The notes below the pieces were generated by a model. The model was not told the origin of the DNA, ran no database searches, and saw nothing but the letters and a program-made list of their open reading frames with translations. Shown here piece after piece: positions 16,076 through 23,182 of a stretch of 32,032 nucleotides of DNA (position 1 is the stretch's first letter; every line of letters starts with the position of its first letter). A program made the translations under genes and the position numbers. Source of the DNA: Sporomusaceae bacterium. GTDB lineage: Bacteria; Bacillota_C; Negativicutes; Sporomusales_B; UBA7701. The stretch spans positions 1 to 32,032 of the forward strand of contig JALHDI010000019.1 in NCBI GenBank assembly GCA_022839045.1, written 5' to 3'.

Positions 16076-16864
16076 TTATTTGCCGACCGTCTCAATGTGG
16101 GAGGCGTAGGCGCTGTGGTTGTGTATCGACTCATAATTCTCGCACTCGACCTCGAACCAGGCGACCCCGTCCAGCGCCCGGAGCGCCAGGACCAGGTCCC
16201 GGAGGACGTCTTCGACGAACTTGGGGTTTTCGTACGCCAGCTCGGTGAGGTATTTCTCGTCCTCGCGCTTGAGGAGGGAGAAGACGGGGGCGCTGGCCTG
16301 GGCTTCCATGATGGCTGCCAGGTCTTCGATCCATACGAAGCGCCCGGGCTGGAACCTGACCTTGACCCGCATGAGGCCGCGCTGGTTGTGGGCCCCGTAG
16401 GAGGATATCTCCTTGCTGCAAGGGCACAGGGAGGTGAAGGGAACGGTGAGGCCGAGGACGAAATCGAGGTGTTCACCCTGCAGGAGGCTGCCGGCAAAGA
16501 GGCAGTCGTAGTCGAGCAGGCTTTTCAGGCCGCTGACGGGCGCGGTTTTCTCGATAAAGAATTTGAAGGCGATGTCGATGCTGGCCCGCCTGGCGTCGAG
16601 CCGGCCGGCAAGGTCGCTCAGAATCGCGGACATTTGCGGGTAGGATACCGGCTTTTGGCTCCAGTCGCTGAGCACTTCGATGAAGCGGCTCATGTGGGTG
16701 CCTTTGTATTCTTGGGGCAGGTCGACGGTCAGTTTGATGTTGGCGAGCACCGACTGGAAGGATCCGCTTTTGCGCTTGATGAGGAACGGCAGATGGACTT
16801 CGCTCACGCCGACCTTCTGGATGGCGATGCCACGTTCGTCGGCCAGGCTCTGTACGTCTTTCAT
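16076..16864 (-). CDS. folE2: GTP cyclohydrolase IB (FolE2/MptA family)
   Basis: This 262-residue protein matches the FolE2 family, which opens GTP to 7,8-dihydroneopterin triphosphate, the entry point for folate and 7-deazaguanine synthesis. The metal-binding and catalytic segments are visible: GTHMSR (55-60) with His57, Cys147 and Cys149 in SLCPCSKEIS, and His159 in GAHNQRG. Unlike FolE, this type does not depend strictly on zinc. It follows queC by 26 bases, so its main job here may be to feed queuosine-type base synthesis. The stop codon lies 5 bases from repeat copy B. Confidence 0.93.
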   Translation of the reverse strand: MKDVQSLADERGIAIQKVGVSEVHLPFLIKRKSGSFQSVLANIKLTVDLPQEYKGTHMSRFIEVLSDWSQKPVSYPQMSAILSDLAGRLDARRASIDIAFKFFIEKTAPVSGLKSLLDYDCLFAGSLLQGEHLDFVLGLTVPFTSLCPCSKEISSYGAHNQRGLMRVKVRFQPGRFVWIEDLAAIMEAQASAPVFSLLKREDEKYLTELAYENPKFVEDVLRDLVLALRALDGVAWFEVECENYESIHNHSAYASHIETVGK

Positions 16865-16890
16865 TGTTTCACTCCGTTTTCTTTCGGGTC

Positions 16891-17562
16891 TTATCTAGCA
16901 TATTTTATGGGATCGACTAATCCCGCTTCCGCGAAACCCTTCAGGCGCAATACACAGCTGTCGCACTTTCCGCAGGCCTCTTCCCCGCCGGCGTAGCAGC
17001 TGGTGGTGAGGTGAAGGGGGGCGCCGAGCCTGGTGCCGAGGAGGATGATGTCCTTTTTGGCCAGGTCGATGAGCGGCGTTTCCACCGCGATGCGGCGGCC
17101 GTCCTGAACGGCCGCTTTGGTGCTGTAGTCGGCGAGTTGCTGGAAGAGCCGCACGAATTCGGGCCGGCAGTCGGGATAGCCGGAGTAGTCGAGGGCGTTG
17201 ACGCCGATGTAGATGCGGTCCGCGCCGCCGACCTCGGCGTAGCCGAGGGCGTAGCTGAGAAAGATGAGGTTGCGGGCGGGCACATAGGTGACGGGAATGT
17301 CGCGGCGGTCGGCGTCGCCGTCGGGAACGGCGATGGCCGCGTCGGTGAGGGCGCTGCCGCCGATGGCGGCCATGTTGGTCGCTATCACCAGGTGACGCTC
17401 GACGCCATAGTGGCCGGCGACCCGGCGGGCACACGCCAGTTCGCGGCTGTGGCGCTGTTGGTAGTCGAAGCTGATGGGCAACAGTTCGTAGCCGGCGGCG
17501 GCGGCCACCGCCATGCAGACGGTGGAGTCGAGGCCGCCGGAAAGCAGGACGACCGCTTTCAT
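16891..17562 (-). CDS. queC: 7-cyano-7-deazaguanine synthase
   Basis: This 223-residue protein has the ATP-pyrophosphatase loop SGGLDST (8-14) and a zinc site of Cys189, Cys197, Cys200 and Cys203 in CYAGGEEACGKCDSC. It converts 7-carboxy-7-deazaguanine to preQ0 using ATP and ammonia, a step toward queuosine in tRNA. ATG at 17562 is chosen because AAGAGGAG lies 11 bases before it; a GTG 12 bases upstream would be too close to that site. It pairs with folE2 in one operon; queD and queE are not in the window. I see no preQ1 riboswitch in the short leader. Confidence 0.95.
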   Translation of the reverse strand: MKAVVLLSGGLDSTVCMAVAAAAGYELLPISFDYQQRHSRELACARRVAGHYGVERHLVIATNMAAIGGSALTDAAIAVPDGDADRRDIPVTYVPARNLIFLSYALGYAEVGGADRIYIGVNALDYSGYPDCRPEFVRLFQQLADYSTKAAVQDGRRIAVETPLIDLAKKDIILLGTRLGAPLHLTTSCYAGGEEACGKCDSCVLRLKGFAEAGLVDPIKYAR

Positions 17563-17648
17563 GTCGGGAAACACTCCTCTTGGCGTTGTAGGGTTATTAT
17601 GTGGCTGCTCCCGTCCCGGCTATGCGGGCGGGCGCCGGATACGAAGGA

Positions 17649-17669
17649 AGGCTGTTCTCAAAACAGCCT
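17649..17669 (-). terminator. Small hairpin after the first HD-GYP gene
   Basis: AGGCTGTT and AACAGCCT pair perfectly around a 5-base loop, 34 bases past the HD-GYP stop. No T-run follows on the minus strand, so terminator function is uncertain. Confidence 0.35.
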
Positions 17670-17703
17670 CCGATGCCGAGGGATTGTCGTTTTCGCCGGG
17701 AAG

Positions 17704-18771
17704 TCAGGTTCTTATCACTTTGATGATGCTCAAGTCCTTCTTGCTTTCGAGGTCGATGAATCCGCCGTTTTCGTCCCGGACCACCGGCCGTGCGGAGATG
17801 AACTTGCCGAGGTAGACGACCTCCGCTTCCCGCCCGTCGCTCAGGAGGACGACGTTGCCGATGAAGTAATCGCGGACGTTGTTGAGGAAGACGGTGCAGA
17901 TATTGGGGTCGAGCTTGTCGTACATGTCGCGCATCAGGGCTTCGACCGCCGCGAACGGGGTCGATTTCTTGGAGTAGACCTTGTCCGAGGTCATCGCGTC
18001 GTAGATGTCGACAACGGCTATTACTTTGGCAAAGGGGTGAATTTTGGCGCCGAAGACCTGGATGGGGTAGCCGCTGCCGTCCTCGCGCTCGTGATGCTGG
18101 AGGATGGCGTACATGACGGAGGCCGGCAGGCCGAGTTCTTTGACGAGGTTGTAACCCCTTGTGGTATGGAGGCGCATAACCTCCATCTCGGCCGGGGTCA
18201 GTTTTCCCGGTTTGCGGAGTATCTCGAGCGGGATCTGGGTTTTGCCGATGTCGTGCAGCAGGCCGGCCAGCACGAGATCCTTCAGTTCGTCGCCGCGATA
18301 GCCCAGCCAGCGGCCGACGACGCCGCACAGCACGGCCACGTCGATGGAGTGGTAGAAGGTGTAGTCGTCCTGGCGCTGGACCGCCTGGAGGTGATTGAGG
18401 ATGCCCGAGGTGTTGATGAAGGGTTCGAGGGCGCTGTCGGCCAGCTCACGCATTTCTTTGAGCGGCACCTGTTTGAAGAAGCGAATGGTTTCGAAGGATC
18501 GTTTCAGGGTGCCGACAGTGTCGTTATAGCCGCTGGAAACGGCCATCTGGGTTTCGGACAGGGGCGGCTGTTCCTTGTCGGCGCTGTCGATCACATGGCG
18601 GATGTCGACGACTTCGACGCCCCACCCTTTCAGCCTCTGGATGAGGTTCTGGGTAAGGACGGTTCCTTCGCCGAGCGCGAATTTGTCGTTATCGGTGATC
18701 AGGCTTCCCGCCAGCTCCATGCCGGGCTTGACTTCGTCAATCCGGTACCGCTTGGTGATTACCCGGATCAT
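17704..18771 (-). CDS. HD-GYP domain cyclic-di-GMP phosphodiesterase-type protein, 1
   Basis: This 355-residue protein has a DUF3391-like N-terminal part (VITKRYRIDEVKPGMELAGS) and an HD-GYP domain: His173-Asp174 in LLHDIGK and the second motif HHEREDGSGYP at 226-236. All expected metal ligands are visible, so it can be active on cyclic di-GMP or a related dinucleotide. There is no membrane helix and no receiver domain, so the input signal is unclear. A second protein of the same plan is encoded at 23183-24259, with 25-30% likeness by eye. It stands alone between queC and rnhA, with an AT-rich upstream region of 180 bases. Confidence 0.88.
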   Translation of the reverse strand: MIRVITKRYRIDEVKPGMELAGSLITDNDKFALGEGTVLTQNLIQRLKGWGVEVVDIRHVIDSADKEQPPLSETQMAVSSGYNDTVGTLKRSFETIRFFKQVPLKEMRELADSALEPFINTSGILNHLQAVQRQDDYTFYHSIDVAVLCGVVGRWLGYRGDELKDLVLAGLLHDIGKTQIPLEILRKPGKLTPAEMEVMRLHTTRGYNLVKELGLPASVMYAILQHHEREDGSGYPIQVFGAKIHPFAKVIAVVDIYDAMTSDKVYSKKSTPFAAVEALMRDMYDKLDPNICTVFLNNVRDYFIGNVVLLSDGREAEVVYLGKFISARPVVRDENGGFIDLESKKDLSIIKVIRT

Positions 18772-18887
18772 TCATACTCCCCTTTTCGCGAATGTAGCGA
18801 AAACGCCGGAAATGCGAGAAACTAATTACATGTATTTGTCATTATTTTGACATTTTCCGCTGATTTCCTGCATTGGGAGGTAAATAC

Positions 18888-19031
18888 ATGGGTTATTTTG
18901 AATTTTTCGCTTGTTTTTGCCGGGTTTTTAACGCCGCGGCTATTGCGGCAGTCAGTTGCCGAGGGCTTCGCGGGCTAGCTTGTCGGCCAGTTCGTTGCCC
19001 GCGACGCCGGCGTGTCCGGGCACCTTGTTAA
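18888..19031 (+). CDS. Doubtful 47-residue open frame with a strong ribosome site
   Basis: ATG 18888 follows GGGAGG at 7 bases, an excellent site on the plus strand in otherwise non-coding, AT-rich DNA. The predicted product begins MGYFEFFACFCRVFNAAAIA and then becomes arginine-rich where it runs antisense through the end of the RNase H gene. The second half is probably just antisense codon use, which counts against a real gene. Confidence 0.2.
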   Translation: MGYFEFFACFCRVFNAAAIAAVSCRGLRGLACRPVRCPRRRRVRAPC

Positions 19032-19566
19032 AAGCGACCCAAGGCAGGTAAGGGCGGATGTAGCTGGCGTAGGCCTGCGTGAATTTGTTGTTCGCCTTCC
19101 AGTCGCCGAGCGCCCAGGCGGCGATGCCGACATAGTCGTGGTGGATGGTGAGGGGTTTGGCGCCGTTGTCGTGGGCCCACTTGACCGCGCGCATGGTGGC
19201 GGACAGTTCGCCGGCGACGTTGTGAATGGCCGCCGCGGCGTCGTTTTCGCCGGCGCCGCTGTCGGAAAAGACGATTTCCCCGTCGCGGTAGACGACGAAT
19301 GCCCAGCCGTAGCGGTTGTCTTCTTTGCGGAAGGTGCCGTCGACGTAGATGTCGTAGCCGTCCCCGGACGGCGCCGGCGCGGTCTTCGCCGCCTCTCTGG
19401 CGGGCGGGCGGCCGGCGATGTAGTCGCGGGCTTCCTGTTCGGTGGGGAAGGCCTTGTACTCCGCCCCGGGGAAGCGCTCGACCTGTTGTTTGCATTTTTC
19501 CCAGGTGAGGTACACGCCCGGCTGTCGGCCCGTCCTGACGGCGTAGTATTTCATTTTCGGCGCCAT
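18952..19566 (-). CDS. rnhA: Ribonuclease H with N-terminal viroplasmin-like RNA/DNA-hybrid-binding domain
   Basis: The 204-residue protein has an N-terminal viroplasmin domain (KYYAVRTGRQPGVYLTWEKC, residues 6-25) that binds RNA-DNA hybrids. A linker rich in Ala/Pro follows, and then an RNase H domain with acidic residues Asp76 (YVDGTF), Glu120 (AGELSA), Asp144 (IHHDYVGI) and Asp195 (NELADKLA). All four catalytic positions are kept. It cuts RNA in hybrids during replication and R-loop removal. This two-domain form is the eukaryote-like/Firmicute RNase H1 layout. It starts 20 bases after larC and is probably co-transcribed with the lar genes, though no functional link is known. Confidence 0.9.
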   Translation of the reverse strand: MAPKMKYYAVRTGRQPGVYLTWEKCKQQVERFPGAEYKAFPTEQEARDYIAGRPPAREAAKTAPAPSGDGYDIYVDGTFRKEDNRYGWAFVVYRDGEIVFSDSGAGENDAAAAIHNVAGELSATMRAVKWAHDNGAKPLTIHHDYVGIAAWALGDWKANNKFTQAYASYIRPYLPWVAFNKVPGHAGVAGNELADKLAREALGN

Positions 19567-19586
19567 TAATTCACCCCCGGGTGTAC

Positions 19587-20801
19587 TTAGTCCGCACGGT
19601 CACTGTTTTCGTCGCCGTCCGCCCGCCCGTAAAGGGGCCAGGCGAGCGACAGGGCTTTCTGCCAGACGATCTTGAGCGGCAAGCCGTGTTCGACGGCTAT
19701 TTTGCGGCAGTCTTCGAATTCGGGAGCGGCGTTGGCGATCTGGCCTTTGACGGCGCTCACCTTTACCCGTACCTGACCCCAGGGGGTGTCGACGGTGGTC
19801 ATCTGCCGTTCGGCTTCCAGCCGGCTGACGGGGTAGTAGCGCATGCCGATGGTGGTGGTTTCGGCGAGGAGGACGGCCGCGGCGGCAGGGAAGGCGTCGT
19901 TGTCGGTGAGGACGCAGAGTTGGGTGGCCGACCGGCCTTTCTTCATTACTATGGGCGTGAGCCAGACATCGCGGGCACCGGCGGCGAAGAGCCGGTCCAT
20001 GACGTGGGGATAAAGCTGGGGGTTGAGGTCGTCGATGTTGGCCTCGATGACGAGGTGCCCGGCCGGTTCCTGCGCAGCGGCCGACTCGCCGAGCACCGCC
20101 CTGACGACATTGGGGATGTCGAGGTCCCACGAGCCGGCTCCGTAGCCGATGGCGCCGCTGATGAAGCCGTCCGGCACACCGCCGCTGCCTGCCGAGAATA
20201 CGGCCACGAGCGCGGCGCCGGTGGGGGTGACGAGTTCTTTGGCGATATCGCCGTGTTCCCACGCGATGCCGTGGAGGAGTTCGGCGGTGGCCGGGGCGGG
20301 GACGGGCATGCGGCCGTGGCTGCATTTTACGAAACCGCTGCCTGTTCTGATCTTGGAGGTGTAAACGCGCTCGATCCCCAGCCAATGGAGGCCGAGGACG
20401 GTGCCGACGATGTCGACGATGGTGTCGACGGCGCCCACTTCGTGGAAGTGGACTTTGTCGATGGTGGTGCCGTGAACCTTGGCCTCAGCCTCGGCCAGGC
20501 GCAGGAATACCTTTTTCGCGTCTTCCTTGACGGCGGCGGGTAGATCGGAGCCGTCGATGATGGCGTTGATGTCGGGCAGGTGGCGGTGCCGGCGCTGTTC
20601 GAAGAAGCCGGTCTTGACGTCGAGGTAGGTGGCGGCGATGCCTTGCTTTTCGACTTTTTTTATGATGAGTTCGTAGCCGTTGACCGGCAGCTTGGCCAGT
20701 TCCTGGCGCAGGTAATCTTGCGGGAGGCCGAGGTCGATGAGGGCGCCGAGAAACATGTTGCCGCTGATGCCGCTGAAGCAGTCGAGATATAGGGTACGCA
20801 C
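19587..20801 (-). CDS. larC: Nickel-pincer cofactor nickel chelatase LarC
   Basis: This 404-residue protein matches LarC, which inserts nickel into the pyridinium bis-thiocarboxylate cofactor using CTP. The N-terminus LYLDCFSGISGNMFLGALID and the segments DKVHFHEVGAVDTIVDIVG and ELVTPTGAALV are family hallmarks. In Lactiplantibacillus the protein is made from two frames by a programmed frameshift; here it is one continuous frame. larB, larC and rnhA follow each other with gaps of 4 and 20 bases. Confidence 0.93.
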   Translation of the reverse strand: MRTLYLDCFSGISGNMFLGALIDLGLPQDYLRQELAKLPVNGYELIIKKVEKQGIAATYLDVKTGFFEQRRHRHLPDINAIIDGSDLPAAVKEDAKKVFLRLAEAEAKVHGTTIDKVHFHEVGAVDTIVDIVGTVLGLHWLGIERVYTSKIRTGSGFVKCSHGRMPVPAPATAELLHGIAWEHGDIAKELVTPTGAALVAVFSAGSGGVPDGFISGAIGYGAGSWDLDIPNVVRAVLGESAAAQEPAGHLVIEANIDDLNPQLYPHVMDRLFAAGARDVWLTPIVMKKGRSATQLCVLTDNDAFPAAAAVLLAETTTIGMRYYPVSRLEAERQMTTVDTPWGQVRVKVSAVKGQIANAAPEFEDCRKIAVEHGLPLKIVWQKALSLAWPLYGRADGDENSDRAD

Positions 20802-20805
20802 GGTG

Positions 20806-21558
20806 TCACCTCATTTTGTTGATTATGCTGGCGAGGCGCCCGGCGCCGAAGCCGTTGTCGATGTTGACGACGGCCACGCCGGCGGCACAGCTGTTGAGCA
20901 TGGCGAGGAGGGCGGCGATGCCGCCGAAGTTGGCGCCGTAGCCAACGCTGGTGGGCACGGCGATGACCGGTTTGGCGACCATGCCGCCGACGACGCTGGC
21001 CAGCGCTCCTTCCATGCCGGCGACGACGATTATGACGTTGGCCTGCTCGATGATCTGGCGCTGGGCGAGGAGCCGGTGGATGCCGGCGACGCCGACGTCG
21101 AACACGCGGGTTACTTTGTTGCCCATTATTTCGGCGGTGAGGGCCGCTTCCTCGGCGACGGGTATATCGCTGGTGCCGGCGGTCATGACGAGTATTACCC
21201 GCTCCTCGTCGACGGCAACATCTTCCTGGCGGACGACGATCATGCGGGCGAGTTCGTGATAGCAGGCGGCCGGCACGAGGGCGCGGGTCGCCTCGAACAT
21301 TTCGGGGGTGGCCCGGCTGGCGATGACGTTGCCGTTGACCCGCGCGAGGCGCTCGACGATGGCGGCGACCTGAGCGGGCGTCTTACCCTGGGCGAAGACG
21401 ACCTCCGGGAACCCCTGGCGGAGCATGCGGTGGTGGTCAATTTTCACGAAATCAAGGTCTTCGTAAGGCAGGTCCTTGAATTTTTCGAGGGCTTCCTCCG
21501 TTGAAAGCCGGCCGTCCCGGAAGTCGGTGAGGATGGCGGCGACCGTTTTGCTGTCCAT
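20806..21558 (-). CDS. larB: Nickel-pincer cofactor carboxylase/hydrolase LarB
   Basis: This 250-residue protein has a helical N-terminus and a PurE-like C-terminal domain (VILVMTAGTSDIPVAEEAAL, VVAGMEGALASVVGG, VPTSVGYGANFGG). LarB carboxylates the pyridine ring of nicotinic acid adenine dinucleotide and cleaves the pyrophosphate, the first step of the cofactor pathway. It lies in the order larE-larB-larC with 1-4 base gaps, so one transcript is certain to carry all three. Confidence 0.95.
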   Translation of the reverse strand: MDSKTVAAILTDFRDGRLSTEEALEKFKDLPYEDLDFVKIDHHRMLRQGFPEVVFAQGKTPAQVAAIVERLARVNGNVIASRATPEMFEATRALVPAACYHELARMIVVRQEDVAVDEERVILVMTAGTSDIPVAEEAALTAEIMGNKVTRVFDVGVAGIHRLLAQRQIIEQANVIIVVAGMEGALASVVGGMVAKPVIAVPTSVGYGANFGGIAALLAMLNSCAAGVAVVNIDNGFGAGRLASIINKMR

Positions 21559-21559
21559 G

Positions 21560-22375
21560 TTACACCTCTTTAAGTGTTTCGTTCATGCTCCCGGTGCGGT
21601 AGCCGGCAAGGTCGAGAGCTACGTAAGTGAAGCCGAGGGCTTTGATGGCGGCGACGAGGGCCGGGGCGTTGTCGGGGGCGGTGAGGACGGTGAAGGCGGC
21701 GGGATCGACCTCGATGCGGGCCAGGTCGCCGTGGTGGCGGACCCGCACCTGGCCGGCGACCAGGCGGCGTACGGCGAGTTCGGCGGCTTCCACCTGCCGG
21801 AGCCGCTCTATCGTTATCGGCAGGCCGTAGGCGAGGCGGGAGACGAGGCAGGCGGCGCTGGGCTTGTCCCAGGTAGGCAGGCCCCAGAGGCGGGAGACGG
21901 ACCGGATTTCGTCTTTTGTTAGTCCGGCGTCGAGGAGCGGGCTGACGACCGCGGGCAGCTCGGCGACGGCTTTCATCCCCGGACGGTAATCGCCGCTGTC
22001 GTCGGCGTTCGTTCCCTCGGCCACCCAAGGGATGCCGTTGTCCTTCGCCCACGCCACCAAGGCGGCGAACCGGCTTTTCTTGCAGTGATAGCAGCGCTCG
22101 CGGTCGTTGGCGGCAAAGGCGGGGTCGGACAGTTCGGCGCTGTCCAGCCAGATATGTCTGATGCCGAGAGCGGAAGCGATGGCGGAGGCGTCGCTAAGTT
22201 CCGCAGCCGACGATGTGGCCGAGCGGGCGGTGACGAGGACCGCCCGCCCACCCAGGGCTTTTTTCGCCGCAGCCGCGAGAAAGGTGCTGTCGACGCCGCC
22301 GGAAAAGGCGACCGCCACGCTGCCGAGACGGCCGAGCATTGCTTCCAGCCGGCTTACTTTTTCCTCGCTTGTCAC
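21560..22375 (-). CDS. larE: Nickel-pincer cofactor sulfur transferase LarE
   Basis: GTG at 22375 with AGGAGG 7 bases upstream gives a 271-residue protein, close to the usual LarE length; longer versions upstream lack a ribosome site. The ATP-pyrophosphatase loop SGGVDST is at residues 25-31. Cys176 in KPSAACLVSR falls at the position of the sacrificial cysteine of Lactiplantibacillus LarE, which is turned into dehydroalanine as it gives up its sulfur. LarE therefore seems to be of the self-sacrificing kind. It is the first gene of larEBC-rnhA. larA, the lactate racemase, is absent from the window. A short attenuator-like leader precedes it. Confidence 0.93.
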   Translation of the reverse strand: MTSEEKVSRLEAMLGRLGSVAVAFSGGVDSTFLAAAAKKALGGRAVLVTARSATSSAAELSDASAIASALGIRHIWLDSAELSDPAFAANDRERCYHCKKSRFAALVAWAKDNGIPWVAEGTNADDSGDYRPGMKAVAELPAVVSPLLDAGLTKDEIRSVSRLWGLPTWDKPSAACLVSRLAYGLPITIERLRQVEAAELAVRRLVAGQVRVRHHGDLARIEVDPAAFTVLTAPDNAPALVAAIKALGFTYVALDLAGYRTGSMNETLKEV

Positions 22376-22392
22376 GTTTATACCTCCTGCCG

Positions 22393-22448
22393 GTGTCAAT
22401 AAAAAAGACACAGATATTCCCTGGTGGAATTCTATGTCTTCATGACAC
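22393..22448 (-). promoter_or_regulatory. Attenuator-like hairpin in the larE leader
   Basis: In minus-strand reading AGACATAGAATTCC pairs with GGAATATCTGTGTCT (one G-U, one bulged base) and is followed by TTTTTT (22406-22401), the form of an intrinsic terminator. A flanking pair, GTGTCA and TGACAC, could close a larger structure. Only 25 bases separate the T-run from the larE GTG, and these hold the AGGAGG site, so a promoter cannot fit after the hairpin. Confidence 0.6.
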
Positions 22449-22461
22449 GGTTTCGGGTTAT

Positions 22462-22490
22462 ATTTTACCATATCCCGCCGGCCGTCTCAA
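22462..22490 (-). promoter_or_regulatory. Promoter of larEBC-rnhA
   Basis: TTGAGA (22490-22485) and TAAAAT (22467-22462) are spaced by exactly 17 bases on the minus strand. The start point would be near 22455, upstream of the attenuator hairpin. Confidence 0.65.
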
Positions 22491-22508
22491 GCTCTTTTGT
22501 AGCCGCTG

Positions 22509-22988
22509 TCAGTTCTGCAGATGCTTCTGGCGTGACCCGACCAGCAGGGCCTCAAGATTTTCCATTATTTTTAGCTGATTTTCCTCCAGCAGGCTGATGC
22601 TCTGGTTGAGGAGCAGAACCTGCGGGTTGATTCTGAGCTTGGGGTTGCGGGCAATCAAATCAAGGTGTCCGGCGGCCATCTCGAGTTGTTCGGCGGCGGC
22701 CAGAACCTGGCTGTCGAGGAGTTTTTCGAGCAGCACGTAATGGTATACCTTTACGGCGTCGATGGCCTGGCCGAAGCCTTCGCTGCTGGCCTGGCGCTGG
22801 GCGAAAGTATTGAAGTGGACACTGAATTCCTGAAACTCGCTGCTGGTGGCCACTGCCAGGTCATGGTTCAATAGGTAGATCAGTTTGTATATCTTATTAA
22901 TATAGGAATTCTGCAACTGGATAAGTGACAGCACGTCGCTGAATTCGGCCCCCTGGCAGGGCGCGAGGTGGAAATCCTGCAATTCCAC
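22509..22988 (-). CDS. Helical protein of unknown function, 159 residues
   Basis: GTG at 22988 follows GGAGGTGG at 7 bases. The 159-residue product is soluble and almost wholly helical, with many leucines and glutamines: LSLIQLQNSYINKIYKLIYL near 21-40 and LLLNQSISLLEENQLKIMEN near 122-141 could form coiled coils. No cysteine pattern, catalytic motif or known family is recognised. It sits between the second HD-GYP gene and the lar operon, all on one strand, and its transcript may run into the larE attenuator. A role as partner of the HD-GYP protein is possible but only by position. Confidence 0.7.
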   Translation of the reverse strand: MELQDFHLAPCQGAEFSDVLSLIQLQNSYINKIYKLIYLLNHDLAVATSSEFQEFSVHFNTFAQRQASSEGFGQAIDAVKVYHYVLLEKLLDSQVLAAAEQLEMAAGHLDLIARNPKLRINPQVLLLNQSISLLEENQLKIMENLEALLVGSRQKHLQN

Positions 22989-23140
22989 TCTAGTACCACC
23001 TCCACTGAAGCGTAGTCGGTCACTATATCCTATTCATAGTTACGCGTTATGTTTACGATTTCGGACAGCTTGCCGGCGCCAGGGGCAAAAATTTTGCCGG
23101 CCAAGCAAGCCGTGTCGTCACACGACTGTGTGATGCGGCC

Positions 23141-23179
23141 AAAATATAAAAACCGCCAAGGATTAGTGTTTCCCGGCGG
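23141..23179 (-). terminator. Terminator of the second HD-GYP gene
   Basis: In minus-strand reading CCGCC...GGCGG forms a stem with further pairing inside (GG...CC). It is followed by TTTTTATATTTT and starts 4 bases after the HD-GYP stop. Confidence 0.65.
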
Positions 23180-23182
23180 CCC

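Noticed and set aside
17563..17640. preQ1 riboswitch upstream of queC
   Set aside because: The short leader shows neither the hairpin nor the A-rich tail of known preQ1 classes.
17011..18825. 604-codon open frame on the plus strand
   Set aside because: It runs antisense to queC and the first HD-GYP gene, both with clear family motifs. Its composition (Gly, Val, Asp, Glu rich) is the usual antisense shadow in GC-rich DNA.
22990..23140. Cyclic-di-GMP riboswitch between the HD-GYP gene and the helical unknown gene
   Set aside because: The region has hairpins (TCACAC/GTGTGA and a CTTG...CAAG stem) but not the conserved GEMM core.
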